DNA of 64,000 bases from Shouchella clausii (GTDB taxonomy: Bacteria; Bacillota; Bacilli; Bacillales; Bacillaceae_D): NCBI RefSeq assembly GCF_002250115.1, contig NZ_CP019985.1, positions 4,216,001 through 4,280,000 of the forward strand. Direction: 5' to 3'. Below, in pieces: positions 1-7,836 of this stretch (its first letter is position 1; each line of letters starts with the position of its first letter). The notes under the pieces were generated by a model. That model saw only the letters and a program-made list of their open reading frames with translations. It did not search any database and was not told where the DNA came from. Made by a program: the position numbers and the translations under genes.

Positions 1-1
1 A

Positions 2-685
2 GGACTCGTTTCTTTTTTTTCACCCTGCATATTCCCGTTGCTGCCTGCCTATTTATCTCAATTGACTGGATCAGCGGTTTCTGCCGGTGCGGTTTCTGCC
101 CCCCGCCGTGTCATCCTATCGCGAAGCCTTGGCTTTATCGCTGGATTTACTATTGTCTTTATGTTGTTCGGCCTAACAAGCACGGCAATCGGCCAATTGT
201 TTATGGGCAACCGTTTTTTGCTTGAGCGAATCGGTGGCATTATTATTATTTTATTCGGGTTGCAAATGGCCGGGCTTTTGTCAATCCGTGCTTTGTTTAC
301 AGACAAACGCTTGCAGGCAAAACCAAAGTCGGCGGCAAGCTTTTCAAAATCACTGTTGCTAGGCTTCTTATTTGCAGCAGGATGGACGCCTTGCGTTGGT
401 TTGGTTCTGTCAGCGATTTTGGCACTTGCTTCGACAACAGGCAAGCTCTGGGACGGCACATTCCTGTTGTTTGTTTATTCAGCAGGGCTTGGCATTCCTT
501 TTTTGTTGATTGCCCTTCTTTGGTCCCGCTCCTTACATAAAATGAAGCGACTGAACAAGTATTTGCCAACGATCCAGAAAGTGAGCGGATACATGATGAT
601 TGTCCTCGGCCTTCTGTTGTTTACCGGCCAATTTTCCGCCCTTGCTGCTATTATGTCCCGTTATACCCCGTCATGGCTCGGGTAA
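2..685 (+). CDS. ccdA: CcdA-like cytochrome c biogenesis / thiol-disulfide transmembrane protein, 5' end missing
   Basis: The reading frame is open from base 2 and has no start codon in the window, so the gene begins upstream. The first visible residues include a Ser-Pro-Cys motif (Cys codon at 26-28), and a second Trp-Thr-Pro-Cys motif lies after the third membrane segment. This cysteine pair in two transmembrane helices is the signature of the CcdA/DsbD-beta family, which moves reducing equivalents from cytosolic thioredoxin across the membrane. Several hydrophobic helices are visible, as expected of a polytopic membrane protein of about 230 residues. CcdA families have paralogues, so its partner (cytochrome c maturation, spore thiol proteins or another acceptor) cannot be decided here. 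The stop is followed by a degenerate copy of the dispersed repeat and a strong hairpin. Confidence 0.85.
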   Translation, partial: GLVSFFSPCIFPLLPAYLSQLTGSAVSAGAVSAPRRVILSRSLGFIAGFTIVFMLFGLTSTAIGQLFMGNRFLLERIGGIIIILFGLQMAGLLSIRALFTDKRLQAKPKSAASFSKSLLLGFLFAAGWTPCVGLVLSAILALASTTGKLWDGTFLLFVYSAGLGIPFLLIALLWSRSLHKMKRLNKYLPTIQKVSGYMMIVLGLLLFTGQFSALAAIMSRYTPSWLG

Positions 686-701
686 CACCATAGCATATAA
701 A

Positions 702-789
702 GAGGCAAAGCCGACAAAATCACTCAGACTGATAGAAAACGCTTGACAAGCGAGACGAACAACGAAGAATCGAGCGTTTGACTACAACC
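702..789 (+). repeat. Degenerate copy of the dispersed terminator-associated element
   Basis: This stretch shares the GAGG start, the GACAAAATCA segment, the block around CAGACTGATAGAAAACG and the GAGCGTTTG-x-CTACA right end with the 154-bp copies at 16781 and 56603. It is only about 88 bp, so the middle is deleted. Its right end directly abuts a terminator hairpin at 791-818. No hairpin duplicate is visible on its left. Confidence 0.7.
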
Positions 790-790
790 G

Positions 791-818
791 AAAGGGAGCG
801 CCACGTGGCGCTCCCTTT
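791..818. terminator. Bidirectional terminator between ccdA and ecsC
   Basis: A perfect 28-bp palindrome with 14-bp arms (AAAGGGAGCGCCAC and its complement) lies between the convergent ccdA-like gene and ecsC. It is flanked by T-rich sequence on the plus side and could serve both genes. Confidence 0.85.
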
Positions 819-835
819 GTTGTTTCACCGTATCA

Positions 836-1546
836 TTATTGCATATTTAAGCGATTGAGCCAGCGCATGCGATAGACGTTCATTGCTGTTTCTTCTAGCT
901 TTTCGAGCAATGTATGGTTGACTGCTCCACCAACAACAGCCCCGAATCCAGGAATAAGCTGAAACATTTTTGGCACATCGATATAATCGCGATAGCGCAA
1001 CTGCAGTGCTTGCCAATCAGTCGCTAGGAGACGTTGTTCTAAATGGTCGCTTATCGCCTCCAACAATTCGGCTCTATCGTCGCCAGACGAATAAGCGAGT
1101 TGAAAAATGAGCAAAATCAGTTGACGTTCCGACTCTTCCTTAGGCGAATATCCATATGCCGCGGCCGTTGCAAACAGTGCTTTAAATTTAATGGAAAGCA
1201 ATAATGGAAAATCACTTAAGCCTAAAAGCACGCCCCCCGCTCCAGTGCCAATCCCTTCAAAAACAGCAGTTCTCCGGTATAGTTGGAAAAGGCGACGCAC
1301 TTCGTCGTCGCACTCTTTTAACGTCATTGGCTTTTCCTCAGGCTCTTTTGTCACGAACGTATTCCCTGCAAGCACAGCTTCAATCGTTTTTTGGACGCAA
1401 ATCGTTGCTGTCTGGTGGTAAACGGCGGGAAGCCTGTCGTTGATTTTATTTTGCCATTCCTTTGTTTTAGATGAAAGACGCGATGGCCGCTTTTTAATCC
1501 TACGCTGCCAGCGCCTTAGCTCCTCTTCCACTTCTTTTTCGTACAT
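836..1546 (-). CDS. ecsC: EcsC family protein
   Basis: This is the third gene of the ecsABC set, transcribed after ecsA and ecsB. The start at 1546 (Met-Tyr-Glu-Lys) is chosen because TAAGGAG lies just upstream; the open frame further upstream runs into the ecsB end. The resulting 236 residues equal the B. subtilis EcsC length. The N-terminus is basic and charged, and the middle holds a glycine-rich hydrophobic stretch (GIGTGAGGVLLGL) typical of the EcsC domain. The molecular role of EcsC is not established; its position suggests it helps the EcsAB transporter, which is needed for normal protein secretion, competence and intramembrane proteolysis in Bacillus. It ends at a strong hairpin. Confidence 0.93.
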   Translation of the reverse strand: MYEKEVEEELRRWQRRIKKRPSRLSSKTKEWQNKINDRLPAVYHQTATICVQKTIEAVLAGNTFVTKEPEEKPMTLKECDDEVRRLFQLYRRTAVFEGIGTGAGGVLLGLSDFPLLLSIKFKALFATAAAYGYSPKEESERQLILLIFQLAYSSGDDRAELLEAISDHLEQRLLATDWQALQLRYRDYIDVPKMFQLIPGFGAVVGGAVNHTLLEKLEETAMNVYRMRWLNRLNMQ

Positions 1547-1571
1547 GAAATCACTCCTTATTTCATGTATA

Positions 1572-2798
1572 TTACCGAATGCGCCGGTATTTTCCTCTTT
1601 TGCGATGAATGAGCGTCTGGCTGCCGTAAAATGCCAGTGCACCAGTAGCAACAAGTGTAAGCAAGCCAAAAATGACTGAAGTAGAGGCCCAGACAATGAG
1701 GGCAAATGCAAGCACAAGCACAGCCAACAATCGCAATACTAACTGCGACATAGCCGTTTTTTGCTCCCCTGGCCTAATCGGGTACAAATCGACCCACATA
1801 CTTGTGGCATGATGGAAAGACAACGTCGAAAGCTGCATCATCGTCATATGGGTAAACAAGAAAGCAACCCCAACTTGCATCCAGCCTGAAGGAAGAATGT
1901 AAAGGATAAGGGAACCTACTAGCAATAAACGGACATACGTTCCAAAATAATCGTTGGCACGAATAAACGACCGGGCATATAAGTATTGGTAAACAGCGCG
2001 CTTGTCGCCGCCAAGCAGAGGAATTGCCCATTGCATATAGGTCCTTGCCCGTACTTTTTTCCGAAGTTGAGGCACATCCGTAAAGGCATTGGCAATCCGG
2101 TAAAAAAACAAAACCATTCCGCTTTCGATTTCAATTAAACGATCCCATTTTAGTACATGCTTTGTTTTCAGCATTCGGAAATAAAAGACGTACAATAACG
2201 CCATCAACACAAGCAATGCAAGCGTGAGCCAGTAAGGCGCTTGATCAAACAGCAAGTACGCAACAGCCGTGTTCAACAATAGCCTTAAAACAATATGTGA
2301 AGCCCGTTCTCCTCTGGATGTTAGACGTTGTTCATACCACACCGCTAACATATTCCATGCTTTAACCGCCAACAGCAAGACAAGCGTTACCCAAAAAACA
2401 GCTCCGCCTCCTCCCCTTGCTGTAAACATTGGCCCGCTTGCCATAAACATCAACACAATATAGCTTGATTGCCAAGCAATCGAGTACGCAATGGAACGGG
2501 CAAAATAAGGACGGAGCCGCTCTTCATACGGCAACAAAAAGACAATATCGGCGGGCTTGACAAATGTGCGGATATGGCCGGCTGTCAGCCTCCAGGCAAA
2601 TAGTACCGTAAGCAGCTCTGCTACAGGAAAATCTGCCGGCATTGTTTCAATAAATTGCTGGTAATAGACCGTTAAAAACAAAAACAAAAAGAAAACCGAA
2701 CCGACAAAGCCGCTGTTTAAAATCAGCTTTAAGTAGCCTTGCGCTTCCCTCCAGTAGTTGTGGCAGCGGTCTGCCCACAATGATTTGCCATCAATCAT
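1572..2798 (-). CDS. ecsB: EcsB, ABC transporter membrane subunit
   Basis: The protein has 408 residues, the same as B. subtilis EcsB, and several long hydrophobic helices with few charged residues between them. It is the membrane partner of EcsA. Its ATG overlaps the last eight bases of ecsA, which points to translational coupling. In Bacillus, EcsAB is required for processing and secretion of exoenzymes and for activity of the RasP site-2 protease; the transported substrate is thought to be a peptide but is unproven. Assignment rests on length, hydrophobicity and operon order together. Confidence 0.93.
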   Translation of the reverse strand: MIDGKSLWADRCHNYWREAQGYLKLILNSGFVGSVFFLFLFLTVYYQQFIETMPADFPVAELLTVLFAWRLTAGHIRTFVKPADIVFLLPYEERLRPYFARSIAYSIAWQSSYIVLMFMASGPMFTARGGGGAVFWVTLVLLLAVKAWNMLAVWYEQRLTSRGERASHIVLRLLLNTAVAYLLFDQAPYWLTLALLVLMALLYVFYFRMLKTKHVLKWDRLIEIESGMVLFFYRIANAFTDVPQLRKKVRARTYMQWAIPLLGGDKRAVYQYLYARSFIRANDYFGTYVRLLLVGSLILYILPSGWMQVGVAFLFTHMTMMQLSTLSFHHATSMWVDLYPIRPGEQKTAMSQLVLRLLAVLVLAFALIVWASTSVIFGLLTLVATGALAFYGSQTLIHRKRGKYRRIR

Positions 2799-3528
2799 GG
2801 CGCTCTTCCTTCGTCATCTCAATATAAATGTCATCGAGCGTTGCGTCTGGTTTGCCGATTGCCTCGCGCATGTCGGCAAGCGTTCCAGCCAAAACAACTT
2901 GTCCTTGGTGTAAAATGACAAAGCGGTCGCAATAGCGTTCTGCTGTGGCAAGAATATGGGTAGACATTAACACAGCAGCGCCCCTGTCCTTCATTTTTGA
3001 AATCCAATTTAAAAACGATGTAATCCCTACAGGATCAAGGCCAACAATCGGCTCATCGACAACGTAAAGAGACGGCTCTGTCAAAAAGGCGCTCATAATC
3101 ATCACTTTTTGGCGCATCCCTTTTGAAAAATGGTTCGGATACCATTTTTTCATTTTCGCCATATTAAATTCGTTTAACAGCCTCTCAGCCCTTTCTTCAA
3201 AAACGCTGTCATCGATTCCATAAGCGACACTCGTTAAACGCAAGTGCTCCCACAATGTTAACTCATCATACAGGAGCGGCGTTTCGGGTATGTAGGCAAA
3301 AGAGCGTCTATATGTGTCGGCATCATCGGCAAAAGCAAGTCCATTTATTCTCACGTCTCCACTCATCGGGTCCATTAATCCTAAAACATGTTTGATGGTG
3401 GTACTTTTCCCAGCACCATTTAACCCGATTAAGCCGACAATTTCTTGCTTGTTTACAGTAAAAGACACATCATGCAAAACCGGTTTTTTCGGCGAATAAC
3501 CGCCGGTCAAATGTTCAATTGTCAGCAC
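2791..3528 (-). CDS. ecsA: EcsA, ABC transporter ATP-binding subunit
   Basis: A single ABC ATPase domain of 245 residues. Walker A (GLNGAGKST) is at residues 35-43. The signature loop is the FSKGMRQ variant usual in EcsA rather than the textbook LSGGQ. Walker B (VVDEP) follows near residue 157, and the H-loop histidine is in STHILATAE. The start is a GTG at 3528, preceded by AAGGAG about ten bases upstream. It is first in the ecsA-ecsB-ecsC operon and diverges from hit, exactly as in B. subtilis. It powers the EcsB membrane channel on the cytoplasmic side. Confidence 0.95.
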   Translation of the reverse strand: MLTIEHLTGGYSPKKPVLHDVSFTVNKQEIVGLIGLNGAGKSTTIKHVLGLMDPMSGDVRINGLAFADDADTYRRSFAYIPETPLLYDELTLWEHLRLTSVAYGIDDSVFEERAERLLNEFNMAKMKKWYPNHFSKGMRQKVMIMSAFLTEPSLYVVDEPIVGLDPVGITSFLNWISKMKDRGAAVLMSTHILATAERYCDRFVILHQGQVVLAGTLADMREAIGKPDATLDDIYIEMTKEERHD

Positions 3529-3699
3529 GTCCTAATCACTCCTTGAAGTAAGTGTAGCAAATTTTTTCACATCGCGCACTTTCTATGGACAGCCATACCC
3601 CTTTCCACACTGTCGCCCTGTATTCCTTTATTGAAAAGGCGTTGCTTCTCCTTTTTATTGCAGGTAAACTGGCTGTATATCAAATGATGAGGTGATAGT

Positions 3700-4125
3700 A
3701 TGTCCGGTAATTGCGTATTTTGTAAAATTGTCCAAGGAGAAATTCCTGCTGTCAAACTCTATGAAGATGACGAAATTGTTGCCTTTTTTGACATTTCGCA
3801 AGTGACAAAAGGACACGCATTAGTTATTCCTAAAGCACACCATGCCGATATTTTCAGCCTGCCTGAGAAAACAGCAGCAACGCTGTTTGCAGCAGTGCCA
3901 AAGCTAGCTTCAGCCTTGAAAGCAGAGTTCGCTCCTGTAGGAATGAACATTTTAAATAACAATGGCGAGGCTGCCGGGCAAACCGTCTTTCATTACCATC
4001 TCCATCTCCTCCCTCGGTATGGCGAGACAGGTTTATATGGCTCATTATGGAAAGAAGCTACTGTAGGAACGCCGGATATGGAATCATTGCAAGCGTCTGC
4101 TGAAAAGATAAAAATGAATCTTTAA
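3700..4125 (+). CDS. hit: HIT family nucleotide-binding protein
   Basis: The 141-residue protein carries the histidine triad HYHLHLL with histidines 98, 100 and 102, the catalytic motif of nucleotidyl hydrolases/transferases that act on dinucleoside polyphosphates and AMP-lysine or AMP-amide bonds. Cys5 and Cys8 near the N-terminus, with later histidines, form the zinc site typical of Bacillus Hit. A GAGGTGAT ribosome site precedes the ATG. It diverges from ecsA across a 171-bp gap, the conserved hit-ecs arrangement. The true substrate in Bacillus is unknown. Confidence 0.95.
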   Translation: MSGNCVFCKIVQGEIPAVKLYEDDEIVAFFDISQVTKGHALVIPKAHHADIFSLPEKTAATLFAAVPKLASALKAEFAPVGMNILNNNGEAAGQTVFHYHLHLLPRYGETGLYGSLWKEATVGTPDMESLQASAEKIKMNL

Positions 4126-4144
4126 ATGAGGAGGTCTAAAAAAG

Positions 4145-4220
4145 TCAGGCTGTAGCAAACGCGCCAACTGTCGTGTTCGACAAGCGTTTTCGCTCAGTCT
4201 GCTTGACTTTGTCGACAACC
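4145..4220 (-). repeat. Short copy of the dispersed element, reverse orientation, in the hit-serC gap
   Basis: Read on the minus strand this begins GGTTGTCGACAAAGTC, continues with GCAGACTGAGCGAAAACGCTTGTC and ends GCGTTTGCTACAGCCTGA, matching both ends of the 154-bp element but lacking its centre. The remainder of the 313-bp gap (4126-4438) holds AT-rich sequence with a possible serC -10 (TATGAT at 4382) and no gene. Confidence 0.7.
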
Positions 4221-4438
4221 GATCACGTTTGAAAAAACGGTGCCACAAAAAACGGAATTATAGAAGGAGCCCACGCTATAGAACCAAGCTTTTCAAGATT
4301 TGCTTGATGGGACAAGGAAAGAGTAAGTCATTTTTTCATAAAACTTTTTTGGAAAAATGCACATGATGACGCCAAACTGTGGTATGATTCTGATAATAAC
4401 ACACTTTAAAGCAATAAAGATACTAGGAGTGGTCAGCC

Positions 4439-5533
4439 TTGAACGATGTGCATAACTTTAACGCAGGCCCTGCAGCTCTTCCAAAACAAGCTTTAGAAAG
4501 AGCGCAAAAAGAACTGGTCAATTTTGACGGGACAGGCATGTCGGTCATGGAACTGAGCCACCGCAGCGACACATATGACCGCATCCATACTCATGCGATT
4601 AAGAAAATAAGGAAATTGTTGGAAGTTCCTGATGACTACCACATCCTGTTTTTGCAAGGGGGCGCCAGCTTACAATTCCCAATGGTGCCGATGAATTTTC
4701 TTGATCAGCAAGCAACTTATATACTGACAGGAGCATGGTCAGAAAAAGCGCTCGCAGAAGCCAAACATTTCGGCAAAACGGTGATTGGTGCATCGGGAAA
4801 AGACGGTAATTATAAACAAATTCCTGCTTTAAACCAGATTAGCGAACATGCGCAAGACTCGTATATCCACATGACATCAAACAATACGATATATGGAACC
4901 CAGTGGCATGCCTTTCCCAATACGAAAGCGCCACTCGTGTGTGATATGTCAAGCGACATCTTCTCGCGCCGCATCCCCGTAAACCAATTTGGCCTAATTT
5001 ATGCCGGAGCCCAAAAAAACTTAGGCCCTTCAGGGGTGACGCTTGTATTGATCCAAGATTCGTTTTTGCAGCGAGCTAAAAGCGGCCTTCCGGCAATGTT
5101 GTCGTATAATACGTTTGTTAAATCAAATTCCCTTTACAATACGCCGCCTGTGTTTTCGATTTATATGCTCGGTCTAGTCCTCGATTGGCTAGAAGAATCT
5201 GGTGGTTTAACAGAAATCGAAAACAGGAATAAAGCAAAAGCGCAACTTTTATATGACGCGATAGATGAAAGCGACGGTTTTTACATTGGCCACGCCACTC
5301 AAGATTCACGCTCAAACATGAACGTCACGTTTACATTAGCAAATGATGCGTTGACTCCTATGTTCTTGCAGGAAGCGAAAGAAGCAGGGTTTGTTGGTCT
5401 TAATGGTCACCGTTCAGTTGGAGGGCTAAGGGCTTCCATTTATAATGCTGTTCCTTACGCCTCTTGTGAAGCGCTTGTTGATTTTATGAAACAATTTAAA
5501 AATAAACATGCCGAGAAAGGAGCCACCGTATGA
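4439..5533 (+). CDS. serC: Phosphoserine aminotransferase
   Basis: Catalyses the PLP-dependent transfer of an amino group from glutamate to 3-phosphohydroxypyruvate in serine biosynthesis. The 364-residue protein has the SerC-specific N-terminus NFNAGPA, the HRSDTY substrate loop near residue 41, and the PLP lysine in AGAQKNLGPSG at Lys193. The start is TTG at 4439, supported by AGGAG nine bases upstream; no ATG in the first codons has a ribosome site. It overlaps the downstream yhaH by four bases (ATGA), so the two form an operon. Synteny with hit and hpr agrees with Bacillus serC. Confidence 0.96.
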   Translation: MNDVHNFNAGPAALPKQALERAQKELVNFDGTGMSVMELSHRSDTYDRIHTHAIKKIRKLLEVPDDYHILFLQGGASLQFPMVPMNFLDQQATYILTGAWSEKALAEAKHFGKTVIGASGKDGNYKQIPALNQISEHAQDSYIHMTSNNTIYGTQWHAFPNTKAPLVCDMSSDIFSRRIPVNQFGLIYAGAQKNLGPSGVTLVLIQDSFLQRAKSGLPAMLSYNTFVKSNSLYNTPPVFSIYMLGLVLDWLEESGGLTEIENRNKAKAQLLYDAIDESDGFYIGHATQDSRSNMNVTFTLANDALTPMFLQEAKEAGFVGLNGHRSVGGLRASIYNAVPYASCEALVDFMKQFKNKHAEKGATV

Positions 5534-5886
5534 AAAAATCTTCCTTGGTAGCCGGAATCGCTGTTGGCTTTGTCTCTGCTGGCATTGCTACTTTATTGTC
5601 AGCTCCACGTAGTGGGGGGGAAACGCGGGCATGTTTGCAACAAACATACAAGTCCAGCAAAGATTGTCTTCAAACCATTTCTTTGCAAGCGAAACAAGTC
5701 GCCAGCCAAACGGCAACAGTCGTCGATTTGGCTAAATCTGTCGGCAAACAAACCGCTTCCGAACTTAGCCAATCGATTGAGCAATGGAAAACAGGTACGA
5801 AACCGGCTACCGAAGCATTACAACGCCACATTCATGAAGCGCAAGCATCCATTAGCCAGTTAAACCAAGACAAATCCCGTGCCTAA
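5530..5886 (+). CDS. yhaH: YhaH, YtxH-domain small protein
   Basis: A 118-residue protein, the same length as B. subtilis YhaH. It starts with a short hydrophobic segment with a GIAVGFVSAGIATLLSAP pattern characteristic of the YtxH family, followed by a long helical, Gln/Ser/Ala-rich region that is probably a coiled coil. YtxH-type proteins are general-stress associated and membrane anchored; no enzymatic function is known. The ATG overlaps the serC stop, with AAAGGAG seven bases upstream. A strong terminator overlaps its last codons. Confidence 0.9.
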   Translation: MKKSSLVAGIAVGFVSAGIATLLSAPRSGGETRACLQQTYKSSKDCLQTISLQAKQVASQTATVVDLAKSVGKQTASELSQSIEQWKTGTKPATEALQRHIHEAQASISQLNQDKSRA

Positions 5887-5917
5887 ACATGCGTTTAAGC
5901 ACGGGGATGCTTTTTTC
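5876..5917 (+). terminator. Terminator of serC-yhaH
   Basis: CCCGTGCCTAAAC pairs with GTTTAAGCACGGG (one mismatch, very short loop), followed by a run of six T. The stem begins inside the last codons of yhaH. Confidence 0.9.
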
Positions 5918-6020
5918 CTGAAAATTGGCTCTTTATTTATTGTCGATTTTTCGGCATAATATAAGAAAATATATAAAGATAACATTTGTTTAACAAGTTT
6001 TCGGAATGGAGGAGATGGAT

Positions 6021-6596
6021 TTGAACCACCCATTAAAAGAATCGATTGTCTTTAGCCATAAAATGGCGTTGTTAAGCAAAGCCCTCTGGAAATCTGTTGA
6101 AAAAGATTGGCAAGCATGGATTAAACCATTCCACCTAAATTTAAACGAACACCATATTCTTTGGATTGCCTATCAGCTTAATGGCGCCACCATTTCAGAC
6201 ATCGCTTCACACGGTGTTATGCATGTCTCCACCGCCTTTAATTTTTCAAAAAAACTTGAAGCAAGGGGATTGCTTTCATTTTCAAAGAAAAAAGACGACA
6301 AGCGGAATACGTACATTTGTCTGACAGACTCTGGCCGACAACTGTTCCTTGAGACAATGAGAGCCTTTAATGAGCATACGTACCATGTCTACCAAGGAGC
6401 GGTGCCGATGAAAGAACTTTATGGAAAATTTCCGGAATTCTCTGAGCTTATTTGTATTGTCCGCCACATTTATGGCACTGAGTTTATTGAGCAGTTTGAT
6501 GCCTGTCTAACTGATTTCCAAAATGACGTTGAAGAAAAAGACGGCCATTTAAAACTGGCTTCTGCCAACCCTTTCCCCTTGCAACCTGCAAAATAA
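6021..6596 (+). CDS. hpr: Transition-state regulator Hpr (ScoC), MarR family
   Basis: A winged-helix MarR-type repressor that in Bacillus represses extracellular protease, oligopeptide-transport and sporulation genes. The segment WKSVEKDWQAWIKP followed by LNEHHILWIAYQLNGATI and the recognition region HVSTAFNFSKKLE are nearly as in B. subtilis Hpr. I choose the TTG at 6021 because GGAGGAG lies six bases upstream; the ATG at 6006 has no ribosome site and the ATG at 6015 touches the Shine-Dalgarno sequence. This gives 191 residues, near the usual 203. Position between yhaH and prsA matches B. subtilis. Confidence 0.94.
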   Translation: MNHPLKESIVFSHKMALLSKALWKSVEKDWQAWIKPFHLNLNEHHILWIAYQLNGATISDIASHGVMHVSTAFNFSKKLEARGLLSFSKKKDDKRNTYICLTDSGRQLFLETMRAFNEHTYHVYQGAVPMKELYGKFPEFSELICIVRHIYGTEFIEQFDACLTDFQNDVEEKDGHLKLASANPFPLQPAK

Positions 6597-6597
6597 A

Positions 6598-6627
6598 AAA
6601 ACGGCGGATGAATGATCCGCCGTTTTA
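6598..6627. terminator. Terminator shared by hpr and the YpmS-like gene
   Basis: ACGGCGGAT and its complement form a 9-bp stem with a 5-base loop at 6601-6623, with A-rich sequence before and TTTT after, so it can work in both directions between the convergent genes. Confidence 0.88.
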
Positions 6628-7242
6628 ATTATCCGCCGTACTATTAGAGCGCACCAAACCTAACTCGATTTCATCATGAGCTAAATCAACTTTGTTGAAC
6701 CGCAAGCCATATGGCAATGTCTCTTTTATTTCGCTTGGATGTAACAGCACACTTTCTTCTGAAGGGTAAATTGTTACCCACTCAGGCAAATCAGCGAGTT
6801 GGGAAAAAATCCGTAATGCATAGGCTGGAGAAATTTGAAGCGCACCTGCGTTTAAATGTTCAGCTTTTAATAAAAGCGACCCATCCTCACGCACTTCAGG
6901 CGCAAATCTCATCGATAAATCAACGTCTCCAATGAAAACATTTACTTCTCCTGTCAAATAAACACCGTCTTCCGCTAAGTGAAAAGCAAACGGCACGTCT
7001 TCTCCAGACTTTGTCAAATCTGCTAGCAGCATATTCATTTGGTCACGGTTAAGCTGAATGGACAACATGTCGCCGCTTGTCCCCTGTTGTTCAGTTGCCG
7101 GCAAACGCGCCTCCTCAGAGCCTGCGAATAAATAGATGAAAAACACAATAATTGCCGTTGTTAGCAATACAAACAGGCTAGCCGCAACAAAAAAGCCGAC
7201 TTTGTAGAATCGGTCTGTCTGCGTCACTCTTTTTTGCTGCAT
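6625..7242 (-). CDS. YpmS-like (DUF2140) membrane-anchored protein
   Basis: 205 residues: a short basic cytoplasmic N-terminus, one transmembrane helix at about residues 13-40, then an extracellular domain. The domain has the alternating hydrophobic pattern and the Leu-Asn-Arg-Asp-Gln-Met-Asn segment seen in DUF2140/YpmS proteins. Function is unknown. It replaces yhaI-yhaJ-yhaK found at this point in B. subtilis. Family assignment is from overall pattern and is less certain than that it is a real gene; its stop overlaps the shared terminator. Confidence 0.75.
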   Translation of the reverse strand: MQQKRVTQTDRFYKVGFFVAASLFVLLTTAIIVFFIYLFAGSEEARLPATEQQGTSGDMLSIQLNRDQMNMLLADLTKSGEDVPFAFHLAEDGVYLTGEVNVFIGDVDLSMRFAPEVREDGSLLLKAEHLNAGALQISPAYALRIFSQLADLPEWVTIYPSEESVLLHPSEIKETLPYGLRFNKVDLAHDEIELGLVRSNSTADN

Positions 7243-7341
7243 CCCCTACACACCTTTCATTAGCTTGTCCACAAGAAAAAGCATCTGTTTACCGTTATAC
7301 CCTTTTTTACCCGTTTTGAATAGTCCCTTTTTCATGGAAAA

Positions 7342-7366
7342 GCCATCCGGGGGAGAGCCGGATGGC
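7342..7366 (-). terminator. Terminator of the YjcZ-like gene
   Basis: GCCATCCGG pairs with CCGGATGGC across a 7-base loop, followed on the minus strand by TTTTCC. It lies ten bases beyond the yjcZ-like stop. Confidence 0.8.
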
Positions 7367-7375
7367 AGGAGCGGA

Positions 7376-7477
7376 CTAGCAAATCCAAGATGCACCAATA
7401 ATAACTAGCAAAATGAAAAGCACAACAATTAAGGCGAATCCGCCGTGGTACCCGTATCCTCCGCCTGCATAACTCAT
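7376..7477 (-). CDS. YjcZ-family sporulation micro-protein (33 aa)
   Basis: The peptide starts MSYAGGGYGYHGGFAL and continues with a single hydrophobic helix (IVVLFILLVIIGASW). This is the YjcZ / small Gly-Tyr-rich membrane peptide family, common in Bacillus spores and often present in many copies. The ATG at 7477 is preferred over the one at 7483 because AAGGAGG lies eight bases from it. A hairpin terminator follows the stop. Confidence 0.88.
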   Translation of the reverse strand: MSYAGGGYGYHGGFALIVVLFILLVIIGASWIC

Positions 7478-7682
7478 GTACATTTCCTCCTTTGATAATT
7501 TCACAAGATATTTGATAAAAGCATATTAGAGGGATGCCGCCTGATTCGCCCAAAGGCACTGTTTTACTTGTAATCCGGGGAAAACCATACGAGAAATGGC
7601 GCAATTTCGCTTTTTGCTTGGCTTTCAAACAGCTCCTCTATGCTTTGTTACCATATCCTATGCAAAAACAAATTATGGGTAC

Positions 7683-7697
7683 TGGGCAATTTGCCCA
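7683..7697. promoter_or_regulatory. Perfect palindrome upstream of the prsA promoter
   Basis: TGGGCAA-T-TTGCCCA is a perfect 15-bp inverted repeat, ending 22 bp before the predicted prsA -35 box. It has the size and symmetry of an operator for a dimeric regulator; the regulator is not known. The remaining 7478-7836 gap contains only the promoter and no gene. Confidence 0.45.
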
Positions 7698-7718
7698 ATT
7701 TCATTCCTTATCCGGCGA

Positions 7719-7747
7719 TTGTTGGCAGCACGTATTTATGGTATAGT
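7719..7747 (+). promoter_or_regulatory. Probable sigma-A promoter of prsA
   Basis: TTGTTG at 7719-7724 and TATAGT at 7742-7747 are separated by 17 bp. The start codon is about 90 bp downstream. Confidence 0.6.
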
Positions 7748-7836
7748 ATGGTTTGTGAACCTTGATAAACTAGCTGTTTGCCTACGGACAAGCAGTTTGA
7801 AAAAGAAAATTCGTGATCACCGAGGAGTGTGCCTGA

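Noticed and set aside
836-1717. Long form of EcsC starting at 1717
   Set aside because: The extra 57 residues overlap the end of ecsB and lack a ribosome site; TAAGGAG supports the start at 1546 and gives the family length.
4126-4438. Possible leader riboswitch or T-box upstream of serC
   Set aside because: No T-box sequence, specifier stem or antiterminator was found; the structured part is a short copy of the dispersed element.
7332-7628. 98-codon minus-strand frame over the yjcZ-like gene
   Set aside because: It is a different frame across the YjcZ peptide and its terminator, with no ribosome site.
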